A stretch of 64,000 nucleotides of DNA from Imbricaverruca yamaguchii (GCA_034440575.1 JAOTOL010001187.1:186001-250000); one strand, 5' to 3'. Shown: positions 11,194 to 23,317, numbered from the stretch's first letter. The notes: generated from the sequence alone by a model not told the origin. Translations and numbers: made by a program.

Positions 11194-11893
11194 ATGACTA
11201 ATTCAGTCTCTACCACTCGTTCACAGACGAAGGAAGCCGCGGCCTTCTGTAGGCGCAGGCGAGGTGGTTTGAATGCGACAAGCTCAAGAATGGGCATAGA
11301 CAACCAGAGCCTGATGGACGCCATGCTAAGACATCAGGGAGGTGGTCGGTGTGGAGCGCATCAGGGCCGCCAGTGACGTCAGTGTCGGTACCATCCAGCG
11401 TGCTGCCAGTCGCCTGGTGGCCCGCCGCGTCGTTCCGCCGTCGTGCCGCTTGTCCCTCGAATCCACGACCGCAGGATACAAGGTGTTGCACGAGCCACGC
11501 TGCGCGAATGGGTGCAACCAGGAGCTGCCCAAGGTACTGTGGGAGAGCCGCAACAGTACGCCCAGCCTTGGCCCATACGTGGACCTGGTAACCAGACTGT
11601 GGCTCATCTTCCCCACTGAGAGTGTTGTAGAAAGCATTGGGAGTGCAGTGCAGGAAGTGTTCGGCATGTACTGTCAACTCGAACGCGCCAACGCAGCGAA
11701 GGAGCTGGTAGTGCGCTGGAACGGGCCGGACCCGTGCCAGGCCGATGATGTGATCCGGGCCGTTCAGCGCAAAGCCTGGTTCAACTTTACACGGCGCTCG
11801 ACAAGCCTGCGCCAGTCGCTGGCTGACACCGTCATCACGCGCCACAAAAGCACGCCATCTGCTAAGTGTGCAATAAATGCGTATAAGGAGTAG
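11194..11893 (+). pseudogene. GC-rich open frame, possible decayed transposon protein
   Basis: A sharply GC-rich island in AT-rich surroundings holds a 184-codon frame (11,342-11,893), with a neighbouring frame (11,194-11,376) that could be its shifted 5' part. The C-terminal half has a protein-like texture: PTESVVESIGSAVQEVF, then an alternating charged/hydrophobic helix region, then ELVVRWNGPDPCQADDVI. That arrangement reminds me of the C-terminal part of uncharacterised transposon-associated proteins of invertebrates, but I cannot name the family. The opposite strand is also open for 253 codons, so GC-driven chance openness is a real alternative. An AATAAA hexamer (11,871-11,876) lies inside the frame just before its end. 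Not a confident gene. Confidence 0.3.
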
Positions 11894-11899
11894 CACTCG

Positions 11900-12880
11900 C
11901 GTGTTCAGTAGAACCAAAGTAGGACGCCATGGTGTCGGTAACTCAGTAGCAAACTGGGTGTCTGGCAAACAAGAGGTGTGGCGTTAGATTCTCGGCAGCG
12001 CTCTCCCTTCCTACCAAGTTAAGGGGAAGGCGACGTAACGTAGCCTCAAATGATTAGCCACAAATAACAAAAAGTAAAACTCCATGAGCAGGCCTAGTTC
12101 AAGTCTTTGCCCTTTATTTTTACATACCAGGAGCGTGTATGTGAGTGTGCGCGAAAACCCCAATTATACAACATTTTGAGAACGTTGAGAATGGCGGCAC
12201 GAGCCTCCTCCCGTCGACCGTTTTCTGTCGTCTTCCAATTTTCTAGATAACCAGCTCAAGCTGGACGATAACATCAAGAAAACATTGAAGTTTCTTGGCA
12301 CGTCGGGTCAGAATGGTCCGCTTATTAGGTTATCTCTCTACTGTGCCAATCGGGCAGTATTATGACATAGCGATGAGTGAAAACTCCAATGTTCGAATTG
12401 GTAACCGGGGTCCAAATAGCTTCTTCCTGCCGCCTCCATCAGCATCTCCCCAAACACATTCCGTGAATTTAATGGTGACAAAACTGACGATTCGAAAAAA
12501 AGTGCTACACTCCAATTTCTGGCTGAAATATGTATCAACTGCAGAGGATCAAGCATACTTTTACCACGCGGCGAAGCGAGTGTGTGAGACATTTGTAGTA
12601 ACCATATATGCAAATAATTTGAGACAGCTCACATGTTTGTCGATGACAGCTTCGGAATATTTTTCACCCCTGCTCATCTTTCAAGTGACATAGGCGTCAT
12701 AAGATGCATACACAGGGCTTATCGGATACTCATACCCCAAGCGCCCTCTGAAGCAACATCCACCAAATATAATGCACCCACCGTATCCTTTCGAATGGCT
12801 TCGCTTGCACGAACGCTCAATTTGTTGAGACGGCGTAAGCCAGCGTGCCTTCCCGCTTCGCTCACGCAACATCACATCAT
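11900..12880. other. unassigned sequence
   Basis: Open frames of 130 codons or fewer with no domain signal. A plus frame at 12,295-12,693 is the longest but has no recognisable motif. Confidence 0.4.
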
Positions 12881-12988
12881 CACTGCACTAGCAGCGCGGT
12901 CAGTCTAGGTGCGCATATCGAGAAGTACTTTCGGGACCGACACTGCGTGGATCGCCCCAGGGCGGGTTCTCCGGTGCGCCGGACTGAC

Positions 12989-13194
12989 CTGGAGCATTGC
13001 GCCTCCTGTCTGTAGCAGTCCTCGGGCTTCAGGTAGCCGCTGCACGACTCACTTTCAGGCGGATATTCATACACCAGCGGACAGGCATCCGCATCTTGAA
13101 CGGTGATGGTCAGCTCGGGAATGCCACACGCTGCCATCTGTTGGCACCAACTGAAACAGAAGTACGGCCCGGTATCGCCACGGAACAATCCGCC
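12989..13194 (-). CDS. possible cysteine-rich host exon
   Basis: On the minus strand this stretch is open and bounded by plausible splice sites: an acceptor ending TCAG at 13,195 and a donor CAG|GTCAGT at 12,988. A stop sits just upstream of the acceptor, so the exon cannot extend further. The frame reads ...FRGDTGPYFCFSWCQQMAA and later YEYPPESESCSGYLKPEDCY, with seven cysteines in about 60 residues, as in secreted or extracellular domains. I do not recognise the family and see no partner exons nearby. A minus-strand frame stays open past the donor, so a non-spliced remnant is also possible. Confidence 0.3.
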
Positions 13195-13360
13195 TGATGT
13201 TCATGAGACTCTATCCACAATAAACATTACCCAAATTATCACAGAGCCAACAGTTCCAACCATGAACACTTGGTGGGTACGAAAGGGCGTGGCGGCATGG
13301 GACAACACTCGTTCGTTTTCGTAAATCTTACCATCAGCCCTACATTTTCGGAAATCTTCA

Positions 13361-13600
13361 CTATATTTCGAAGAGTAACATTCATTGCGCTGCATGGCGA
13401 AATTTGGTCTAGAATCTAGAAGCGCCACCGATAGCTTTTTGGGGGTCCCACCAGCGTATATAGGTGTTGCGTAGATAAAAATGTACTGAAAGGTGGCTTA
13501 AATTTGCCATCACCGCCAAGGGCTTCCGATTCCTTTTTTCCCCAGGGATGGGTTGGCAAAACACATTTTGCACTCAATATTTACCATGTATGGACATTTT
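13361..13600 (+). repeat. ~240-bp direct duplication, unit A
   Basis: Runs from CTATATTTCGAAGAGTAACA to CATGTATGGACATTTT and is repeated with about 10% difference at 13,659-13,907. Unit A flows directly into the 14-bp minisatellite. Confidence 0.9.
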
Positions 13601-13640
13601 GCTTGGACCGTATTGCATGGACTGTATCGTATGGACATAT
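13599..13640 (+). repeat. 14-bp minisatellite, first locus
   Basis: Three 14-base units of the type TTGTATGGACCGTA. The same unit forms six copies at 20,855-20,938, on the far side of the LINE insertion. Confidence 0.75.
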
Positions 13641-13658
13641 TTTTTCGACCGATTTGAT

Positions 13659-13907
13659 CTATATTTCGAAGAGTAACATTCATTGCGCATATGGTGCTGC
13701 ATGGCGAAATATGGTCTAGAATGTAGAAGAGCCACCGATAGCTTTTTGGAGGTCCCACGAGCGTATATATGTGTCGCGTAGATAAAAATTGAGTGAAAGG
13801 TGGCTTAAATTTGCCATCAATGCCAAGGGCTTCGGATTCTTTTCTTGCCAGGGAATGGGTTGGCAAAACACATTTTGCGCTCAATATTTACCATGTATGG
13901 ACATTTT
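13659..13907 (+). repeat. ~240-bp direct duplication, unit B
   Basis: Second copy of the 13,361-13,600 sequence. It ends in GTATGGACATTTT exactly where the LINE tail begins; in unit A the same point continues as GCTTGGACCG. Confidence 0.9.
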
Positions 13908-14359
13908 ATTTTCATTTTTGAATTCCCCTACCCATTAATAGGTAGGCAGGAGTGTCCTTCCATACCCGTGCGACCTAATTACGTTAAATTCCAAGGGTGA
14001 GAGGTAGGTCATGGTAAGCAAATCAAGGCAGGTCACACCACTCCCCGCTCCTGTTTCTTGCTGGACAGATCCCGCCACCAGATATTAGTAAAAGATGTTC
14101 CTGAAGCCCTCTCAGACAATTAGCAATGCTAGTAACGTCTTCGAGGGCTCCACGAAAATAACTGCTATAGGTGTTAATGGGGAAATAATACAAAATCATA
14201 ACCTTGCACATACATTTCCTAAACTACTACAACACTAAGGAGAAAGGACGAAAAAGTATGAAGAGGAAGAAAAGAACATGATTCTTAAACGAAAATGTCC
14301 AAATGATACCAGATCACCATGCATAGCACATTACCATTACCAACATATTATTGAAAAAG
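13908..14359 (-). other. LINE 3' UTR and A-rich tail
   Basis: The terminal ~167 bases (14,074 down to 13,908) match 34,049-34,215 closely, including GGGATCTGTCCAGCAAG, GGTGTGACCTGCCTTGATTT and the closing GGGTAGGGGAATT plus A-rich tail. This is what a 5'-truncated sibling copy would share. Confidence 0.7.
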
Positions 14360-17330
14360 TTAATATTTTCTAATAATGTATTGTCTGATGTGTTTCTTCA
14401 AGATCATTTTACTCCTAGGTACATCATCAATCCTGTGGAAGTGAGGGCAGATTATTTTATTCCAGGCTTTTGGTGCAATAAAGGGTAATGAAAACATTCT
14501 ATAATTGATATCAGTAAAGGGTATTTGAAAACGTTGTCTAACTCTGAGGCCACCTTGTTCATAAAGTTGAAACATATTAGAAAGAGGTGCTGGCAATGAT
14601 TGATTTAGAAAACCTAGCATGATGCAAATACATTGCTCATCAACTATGTCCAGAAACTTTAGAACTCTATGTTTAATAAACAATTCATTTGTATGGTATA
14701 AGTACGGTTTCTTATCAACAATCCTAATAACACGCTTCTGCAACTTAATAATTTTATCAAGCTTAGAGTGATACGTACTTCCCCAGACAACAGCACAATA
14801 ATTTAAATATGGCAATATTAGAGAATTATACAGAAGAAGCAATTCACAAGTTGATAAAAAGTACCTAGACTTGCCTACAATTCCAATATTCCTGCTAAGT
14901 TTTGAAGAGATGGCATTTATATGGCTTTTCCATGTCATGTCTTCATCAATAAATACACCTAAATATTTTATACAGCTATGCCTTCTAATATTGGAAGTAT
15001 TTATTTTGACATGAAGGTCATCACATGGTTTCCTGGAAAAAAAATTTGATATCCAGTCTTCTCAGCATTAATAGATAATCTGTTGGTATGAAACCATGTA
15101 ATTATTTTGGGTATTATCTCATTTACTTTACTTTGTAATTCAGAAAGATCATTAGCTGTAATAGTTACGGCAGTGTCGTCTGCAAATAGGTAAAAGCTAG
15201 CCAAATTGGAAACATTGCAGAGATCGTTAATGTATAAAGTAAATAGCAGAGGTCCAAGAATCGAACCTTGAGGAACACCTTTTGTGATATGTAATGGTTG
15301 GGAGATTATGTCATGTATCTTGGTTCTTTGAGATCTATTTGATAAGTATGAGGCTAACAGTTTATATATATTTCCTCTAAAGCCAATAAAGTTCAATTTT
15401 TGTAACAAAATGCTGATGCTGACGGTGTCAAAAGCTTTTTTAAATCAAGATACAGAGTACAAACTAATTTATTATTTACAAGGGATTTAGTTACTTCGTT
15501 ATGCATCAGAGCAATTGGCATGTATGCGCTGTTTTTTTTTCTGAAGCCGAATTGCAATGGGCGCATGATATTATTTGCATGTAGAAATGATGATACCCAA
15601 AAGTGTATTAATCTTTCCAGTACTTTCGAAAATATTGGTAGCAAAGAGATTGGCCTATAATTAGTAAATTTATTATTTTACCCTGCTTTATATACAGGAA
15701 TTATAACTGCAGATTTTAATATATCAGGGAATGTTGCAGTGTTCAGACAAAGATTAAAGAAATATGTTAGATGTTGCAAAATACTTCTATATGTTCCAAT
15801 CAAAATTGTTGTACTAATTTTATCCATACCTCCACCAACAGGGTTTAAAGTCTTAATAATGTCTTCAATTTGAGCATCATTAACAGAAGGAATATTGTTA
15901 ATGCTTGCATAATTAGGCTGTGCAAGATAATTTAATGGACTGATGTGTGTCGCAGGTATTTTTGTTTCCGACTCACTACCTATCGTTGAAAAAAATGTAT
16001 TAAATTTATCAGGTATTTGTTCATTTACACAGGTAGCCCCAGAGTTATCAGCAAAACACATTGGAGGAACTGTTTGCAATTCATTCTTGTTGATAATTTC
16101 ATTCAAATACTTCCATGTTTTTTTGCCATCACCTTTGCTATCCTGAAATGCCCTCTTGTAATATAATCGTTTCGCATCCCTAAGCACATTGCAAAGCATG
16201 TTCCTATACATTTTGTATTTATTTTCATTCAGTAAAATTTTATTCCTAATATATTTTGCATATAGTTTATTTTTTGTATTTATTGAACACAGAAGTGCAG
16301 GGGTTACCCATGGTTTAATTGGATTCTTTCTTCTACTGGGTGTAAAAGTTTTAGATAATTTTTTATACCTGTTTCATAAGCCTTAGTAAGTTTGTTGCAT
16401 GCTTGATTAGCATCAGTCTCATCTTGAAAGGCTTCCAAGGTACTAATGAGGTGATCATTTAATTCACTGATTTTATTCTCATCAAAGACTGTCACTGAAT
16501 GTCTTGTTATAGTTGTGCTTTGAATTACAGACAGATTAAGAAAAACTGGAAAATGATCCGATAGATCATGAAGTAGAATTCCTGAATTGTTCACAACATT
16601 AACATCATTTATAAATATATTATCCAAAAGGGCATCAGAATTATGAGAAATCCGGGTCGCTTTCGAGATGGTTGGGAAATATCCATAGGAATTTAACATA
16701 TTCATATAAACTAAGTGTGGGTTTATCAGAGTGATATTTCAAAAGATTGTAATTGAAGTCCCCTGCTATAACACATGTACACTTAGTGTTTTCCAATGAA
16801 TCAAGTATTTTTTCCAAGTAGTCCATAAATAAAGTATGGCTCAGGTTTGGAGGTCTATATATTTCCCCCACTAGGAATCTCTTTGCTGGTACACCCAACT
16901 TCATTTTGATTTCCAGAAAACTTGTCTCAAAATGATCACTCTCCAGGTCTTTTCTTTCCCTAGCCTCATATCTATTACTTACATATATTGCTGTACCTCC
17001 ACCTTCACCTTCTTTTCTACTAGATGCAAAAAGATTATAATTTTTTAGACTAAAGTATTGCTCTAAATCTTTCTTCAACCATGTCTCTGACACACAAATA
17101 ACTGACCAATCAACTTCAAGATTTGTTAGAAGATTAATAACATCATCAAATTTATTCTTGAGGGACCTTGCATTGATATGAAGTACTGAGAACCCAACAT
17201 TCAAGTTAAATGGTTGAGGTAATGAATAATATTTACACTGTGACAGTATATGTTCATGAGGAGGGTATTTATCACTCAAATCATTCCCTAGCAACTCCAA
17301 TGTAGCTCCTTCAAGTTTAAGCCCACTCAT
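14360..17330 (-). pseudogene. LINE ORF2: AP endonuclease plus reverse transcriptase, frameshifted
   Basis: The protein would nick target DNA and reverse-transcribe the element RNA. The endonuclease domain shows VLHINARSLKNKF, then SETWLKK, IAGDFNYN and LSDHFPVF, so the catalytic Glu, Asp/Asn and SDH motifs are intact. The reverse transcriptase shows LNPVGGGMDKI, YLDLKK, PQGSILGPLLF and the active-site FADDT. The C-terminal region (LPYLNYCAVVWGSTY...LQKRVIRIV) is typical of CR1/L2-like elements. The frame is broken near 16,690, 16,315, 15,660 and 15,460 (a T-run in the conserved LKKAFD region), and again near 15,000. The start is the ATG at 17,330, which directly follows an in-frame stop. Confidence 0.9.
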
Positions 17331-19581
17331 TAATCAGGGAATGAGCCAACTGGAAATGGTGATTAGTTCTGGAAATGGAAAACTTGGAATAATAATTGTG
17401 CATGAACAATGAACTGGAACACAAAATGGACAATGAATGATTGGAAAGTAAAATGGAAAAAGGAAATTAGAGGTAAAGCTCACACCATTAAGAATCATAG
17501 TTAGACAAACAAATCTAGATAGTTTTATGCTTAAATAAGATGATAGAGGAGCAAGGATTATATTGCAAGTGAAAGGAACACTTGCCAGGACCATGTGTGG
17601 GAAGTTGTCAACCATCCCTGCAGCAGTAAACTTCAGGAACACCAGTTGTCCACGACACCCCTCCCTCCCTAGGCAGCAATTTACAATTTAATGACAATAA
17701 CATCTCCAGGCAGCATGCTCTGTCATATGTCAACATGATGGCAGATTAATACATGTTCAATGTTCAAAATAAAACAAAAAATATCAGATTGAAATGATTA
17801 TAAGCAATTCAGCAAACTAGCCTGCCTTCTGTGGTATTAACTTGCCAAGAACATCAAGAGATGATGATCACATATTCAGAAAGAATAATCATTAACTAAT
17901 TGCATTGCATGTTAGTCAAAGGTCATTGCAATATTGTTCATTCAAGCTGTGATTTTACAATAAACATTTACCTTGAATTAATTTTATATGAAACTTTCAT
18001 CATGTTAAGGTTCCAATTACTAGTCTTCCTGTTGATCAAGGGACCAGGGAGCAGCATTGCCATGGTTTTTTATGGTCAATCATCTTTCATAACATATGGT
18101 ACAGATGGATAGTTGTAATATATGCATGCTATTGAAATCTCATACAATCCCAGCCTCAAGTTATTGCAAGCTTGACATGATATGATCAAATTCATCAAGT
18201 TCATGATTGCTTTGAAATTAAAAAGTGCATAAGTGTATAACCCCCCAGTGTCCAGGTTAAAATATTAAAACTGGTGCTTTTCAGCAACCCACATACATGC
18301 ATACACACATTCACTCGACTTGTACCGAAGTTGGTCCAATAGCACAATGGCAGACCAATCCGGTACCAGCCTGGGGTCTTGATGCAAGTGAAATGTCACA
18401 TTGATCACCCAGAAGTATCAAGTCAAGCAAGCATTCAAAACTTGTATCAGTGAGGAAGTAAAACATCACTGTTGGCATTTGGGTAGCAGTGAATGCCTGC
18501 ATTCACACCAATTGAAGGTGCAGCATTCACAGCATGCTCCTCTGCCTCTCCAAAATGTCATGAAAGCATACTGACCAACACTCCAACCCTGAACAACCCG
18601 CTCTACCTGACCCTGACACAGGGAAGCTTAGTATCAGTGCATTACATCTGATTAAAATTAGCTTAATATGTAATATGTGCGCAGAAACTGTATCATCCTT
18701 GAACGGACATTTTGAATCAAGAGATAATATTAATTTCTTGAATATTAATTTTGATTTATGGTTCGTTTCATCTTGGATGAATAATTAGTATTGATTTTCT
18801 GCAAAAGGGCAGTAAGGCATGTAATCTTATATTGTGCAAGTTCCTGGCATTCTATTTATTGTAGATTTACTACCTTCCTGAATTTAAAAGTTGATGCATA
18901 GCTGCCCCAGGGAGGGAGGGGAAGCTGCTGACATCCGATGCCAATTGGTACTAGTCAGCTGTGTTATTGTATTGCTATAAGGGATAAAGAAGCAACAGTT
19001 TATTGTACTACTGTAAATGTTATTTTTAAGTGTAACTGTTCAACTGATGTAGTAGATACTCTGATATAATTATTTTTGTTTCTGTAGCTAGCAGTTCACC
19101 TAGGGAGGCCTGAAATGAGCAGTGAGGTTGGTATCTGGGTAGTTAGGTAACCTGCACTACCCAGGGGGTAGGACTTGGGTCTGATGCTTGGTAAGTTGGT
19201 ATTGAGCCAGGTACCAGATATATAGGTAAATAGATACTAGATCTTTGACACAATGTTTACACAGTGCATATTGAGGTAAAAAATATGCACATGCCCACAT
19301 AGTAAGTGTACCTACCAGGCACACCCACCCAGGCATACACATATGCATAGATATGCTGAATCTGCACTCCACCGCACACAAACATACACATATATATAAA
19401 TATATACACATATACTCATACATACATATATAATAGAATACAGATTCAGGAATCAAATGCCAAACCCAATATCCACGTCCAACCTAGTCACCTAAGATGT
19501 CAACCACTATAAAGTTTGTCTAAATTTCAGTTTCTGCCCAAAAATAATTTTCAACATTGTTGTCCTAACTGCTACTTATTC
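17331..19581 (-). other. unusually long spacer between LINE ORF1 and ORF2
   Basis: About 2.25 kb without a supported protein. It holds a CA/TA-rich tract near 19,377-19,436 and a 9-bp inverted repeat (CTGGGTAGT...ACTACCCAG) near 19,135-19,165. Either this family has a long inter-ORF region or another non-coding element is nested here. Confidence 0.5.
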
Positions 19582-20575
19582 TTATTTTTTGTTCCTGGAT
19601 TTTCCTCTCTGGTTAGGAATTCTCCTGGAGGATTGATTTTCAGTTGAGGCAGGTGAGTCTGAGTCATCACTGATGTCAGTTGGATGACAAGAGAGAGCAG
19701 GGCTCTTATTTTTATTGGAAACTCCCTTCGATTTTTTGCTTGTTTTTCTGTTGTTTCTAGATGTATCATGCATCTGTCTTTCACAGGCTTCCTGATCAGT
19801 AACCACTGCCTCTCCTGTGGCTGTCACAACATTTTGTTCCTCCCTGGTTTCTTTGGTGTCAGTTGACTCAATTGCAACATTTCTAGCATTCATCTGAATT
19901 GCCTGGGTCTCATGATTCACCTTAGGTGTCACCTCTGTTGATGTGGATGTTAATTTCTCTGTCTCAGCAGAGGACTGCTTTTTTCCTTTTCTGATTGCCT
20001 CCTCATAAGTATTCGGCTGTAGTTGAAGTTTAGACAGAATGTCTTCCTCAGATATGGCCTCCCCAATCAAGATGCTGGGCATGTTTTTTTTTATTTTTAA
20101 CAAAGACATTTCCACCTTGGGTGAAGTAGGTGGCTAACTTGCCCTCACGTCTCAGTTTTGCACACTTCGAAACAATTGCCATCTTGTCTTGGGTGAGAGA
20201 TTCATGAATAAACAATCCCCTTTTTGAGAGATCTTTTGGTACCCTATTCCTGTAAATTGCCTCCCTTACTTCTTTGTTGTTAAATTTAACGATAATGCTA
20301 TCTTTTTTTCCTAGCCAGTGAACAGTGTTTATGCACCAAGATGGAAACTGGATGCCTGTATGAAAGAAAATAAGGTGCATGACTTCCTCTCGCAAATTTT
20401 TTCCAGGTCTGATGGACAATTTCCCCCTGAGGATGAGGCAATCTTGCCGGGTGTAGTTTTCAGCAGCTTCAGCTTGTTTCTTTGCTAACTTGACTATGCC
20501 TTCCAATTTATCAATTCTAGCCTGTTGCTTTTCCACCAACTGTTTGAGGAACTCAAAACTTCCCTGCTGAGACAT
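19582..20575 (-). pseudogene. LINE ORF1 nucleic-acid-binding protein, one frameshift
   Basis: The start MSQQGSFEFLKQLVEKQQAR opens a predicted coiled coil (roughly residues 1-45). An RRM-like segment follows (YTRQDCLILRGKL, then VHWLGKKDSIIVKFNNKEV), then a C-terminal segment ending GNVFVKNKKK. This is the ORF1 type seen in many Jockey/CR1/L2-like LINEs, which coats element RNA. A homopolymer (T8 on the plus strand near 20,084-20,091) shifts the frame. The second part (20,115 to 19,582) is a polar, Ser/Thr/Lys-rich tail ending in a basic RGKSRNKK stretch. With the shift ignored the length would be about 330 residues. Confidence 0.75.
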
Positions 20576-20854
20576 CCTATGCAGGTGTAGTCACTTCCCA
20601 CTGTAATAATGTTTGACGTAGAATCCGCTTTGCCCCTAAAGATTTACTAACAATTCATAGATTTCAAATAGAATACCTTGAAAAAGTAAATTACAATTGC
20701 CCACCACCAGCTACTACAGTACTAGATAAATACTACCGCACTACAGCAACAAGATATGGACAACTGAATTCACTAATGCATTCAGCAAGATACTCCCTGA
20801 TGCACAGTCAGTCGATTCGGTCCGCTCACGAGCACCGGCAACGTCCGCCCCATT

Positions 20855-20938
20855 TTGCATGGACCATATTGCACGGACTGTATTGTATGGACCGTGTTGT
20901 ATGGACTGTATGGTATGGACCGTATTGTAGGGACCGGC
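20855..20938 (+). repeat. 14-bp minisatellite, second locus (six units)
   Basis: Six units of TTGTATGGACCGTA type, with alternating GGACCGTA and GGACTGTA forms. They continue the array of 13,599-13,640 that the LINE interrupted. Confidence 0.85.
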
Positions 20939-20941
20939 ACA

Positions 20942-23180
20942 AGGCCCTCGAACATTCGCGCTATAATCCAATTTCCCGAAATAACTTCGAATCGCATCAT
21001 TGGGAGGACACTACCTGAAATTTCGTTTGAGGTTCCCAGCTTCATCATTGCAACTATTCAATATTCATGTGCAATTATCCGACCACAGGCTGGATCAGCA
21101 TCTACTGATGTTACAAATACTACGTTTTGAGCTGCTTTTAATGAGCCTCGCAGATCATGTTCCCAATTATTTAGAATGATACTGTTGTTCTCGATACAAT
21201 CTCTGCTGTCATTTATATATATCCTTAGTGAATGAAATATTATAAGTGCAGGCGATATCATTACCAAGGGAAGGCATGTTGTTTGATGTATTATTTCAAA
21301 TGGCTTAATATTATCCGGTACGTTCATCCAAGCTACCACATAAATATTGTCGATGTATCTCCCTCCGTGCGGAAAGTAACAGCGCTACTCAATTTTTTGG
21401 CTTTATCACCTTAAAATGCATCCATTTTCTTCCAGTTCGCCTCTGTGGAAATTGTGACCGAAAGCCATATTAGCTATCTCATTATACGTTTTGCTCCAAG
21501 TTTCGCAACTGAACTTTTCGTAAAGTCGATGAAGTTCCTTGAACCTTGCAAAGTATACTGTAGGTGAGATTAGCAAGGTTTTTTATTAGTATGCGGTCAT
21601 AATGGTCATGGTTATGGGTCTAAATGGTGATGCCAACATTGTGGCCCGTGACCCGTACTTTTCCTACTTCGATTATCTACATGTATTCTCCAACAAAACA
21701 AATGCTTCCCTGGGATCGCTACTAATCATAATTATATACAACAACCTTGGTTTATATAATCTGCGTACGAACGAATCGGGTGGAGTTAGGCTCCAACTTT
21801 AACGGCAATAGCAAACGTTTCTGGAGTGACTCCCTAAAAAAATGTTATGGAGCCGCCATTCGTAAGTAAAAAAATAGGAGCAGAGCTTGTCATGTGGAGG
21901 TAAAAAATAGCAAAAATGAGAATGGTAATAACACGATCATTGCCAAGGTTATCGCCAACGCAGTGATGCTTTTATATAGGTATATAAAAGCAATGAGGAG
22001 TAAGCTTGAACTGCAATAGGCTACCACACTTCTCGGCGCACATGCAAGGTCCAACTGCAATCTTAGGGGGTGACGCTCCCACGCATCTTCCACCGAATGA
22101 GGACTCGTCTCCACTATCCTCAGTGGCGCTGGTGGAGACTTCCTTTCAGTCCGGGGGACTTCAGACTGGGGAGCAGGGTGGGGGTGGGGCACAACGTACT
22201 TTGTGTCAATAATATTTTAAGTATGTCAGAGGTTAACGTTGATGATGACAAGGGCTTAGCACCACCCAAGTCCTTGCAATCGCCACCTAAGTCTGGTGGC
22301 GGCGACATCCCTGCAGTGACATGTTTTGATGAACTTGTCCGCGCATACTCTCATGCGCGGACACTATACGTGTTCTATACTTCTAGGTCCATGTGATGGG
22401 TGCGGAAACGCATGCCTCGGAAACGTATATTCATCACTATCGCATTCATTTGAATTTAGCAGAGATCCCGTTGGTGGCACACCTGCGCCTGCACGAGTCA
22501 ATACACATGTCACCCAGCGAATGACCGCCGACTACGTAGGCACTGTCGCTGTGCTGAGCTCACGGTGCTGGTGCCGTTGCAAACTCGACATCAGCTAGAT
22601 GAACTGACGCGTCACCCGGATGCACGGCGCGCATGCACTACGACTGTCCTCGGGAGCCCAGCATTGCACCAAATTAGTGCACACCTGTAGCCATGCTGCG
22701 GCGCGTGCAGCGCGTGCTCTTGTTGCGAAAACACCCCAGTTCTCGGCCAGGGCGTATGCATCGATCCAGCATGTTTATTTGTAGCCAAGTGGTCGCAAAT
22801 GCTGTAAGGTACTGAAGACGTCCAACAAATCAAGCTCAAATTGGTGAGTAGGGCTTCCGTTGTCAGCTTACGCAACAGTTGGCGAGTTTTCCTTTATCAG
22901 TGAAAAATTAAACCTAGGTTTTAGCAGTGATTCCATGTTTTACTTGTTTAATCAATATAGAAGTGAATTTAAAAAAAAAAATAGTCCAATATGAAACACT
23001 TCGTATCGGTAGTTTCTTAAACTATGTATATATATATATATCGATTCATTTGTATTAGGAAAGACTTCCAAAACATACCAATTTTACTGAAAAGAAACTA
23101 TTTTTAATCCATGCACTACCATCAACCATGCGCTCTGACAATCGGAGAGCATTTCCCCAATATAGGAGAGGAGCGGCACT
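20942..23180. other. unassigned; weak minus-strand ORF at 21,058-21,339
   Basis: The only frame of note is minus 21,339-21,058 (93 codons), which has a protein-like composition (ending SVDADPACGRIIAHEY) but no family I can name. The rest is short chance ORFs. A short (TA)n lies near 23,026-23,042. Confidence 0.4.
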
Positions 23181-23262
23181 TACTACAAACAAGTGCACAA
23201 CTCGGGTGCACTTGTTTGTAGTGTACCCGAGTTGTGTCAAACAAGAGAGTCAACTCGGGTGC
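23181..23262. repeat. competing hairpins with three ACTCGGGTGC-type words
   Basis: ACTACAAACAAGTGCAC (23,182-23,198) pairs perfectly with 23,206-23,222. CACAACTCGGGT (from 23,196) can instead pair with ACCCGAGTTGTG (to 23,236). The two pairings exclude each other. A third word CAACTCGGGTGCC follows at about 23,250-23,262. Confidence 0.75.
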
Positions 23263-23317
23263 CTTGTAGGAACCACCAAAGAGTCACTTAGTGGGTGGTG
23301 GTAAATCATCAATGCCT

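Larger units (their letters stand above)
13908..20850 (-). mobile_element. ~6.9 kb LINE, Jockey-superfamily (CR1/L2-like), minus strand
   Basis: The minus strand carries ORF1 (20,575-19,582), a long spacer, ORF2 (17,330-14,360) and a ~450 bp 3' UTR ending in an A-rich tail at 13,908. The boundaries come from the host sequence. To the left, unit B of a duplication ends in ACATTTT. To the right, CATTTTGCATGGACC continues the minisatellite that follows unit A. This puts the insertion at 13,908-20,850 with a short CATTTT target duplication. No RNase H domain is present. Both ORFs are frameshifted, so the copy is dead. A 167 bp 3' fragment of the same family lies at 34,049-34,215. Confidence 0.75.

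Noticed and set aside
21058..21339. 93-codon minus ORF with protein-like texture
   Set aside because: No recognisable family, no splice or start context; kept only as a note in the gap entry.
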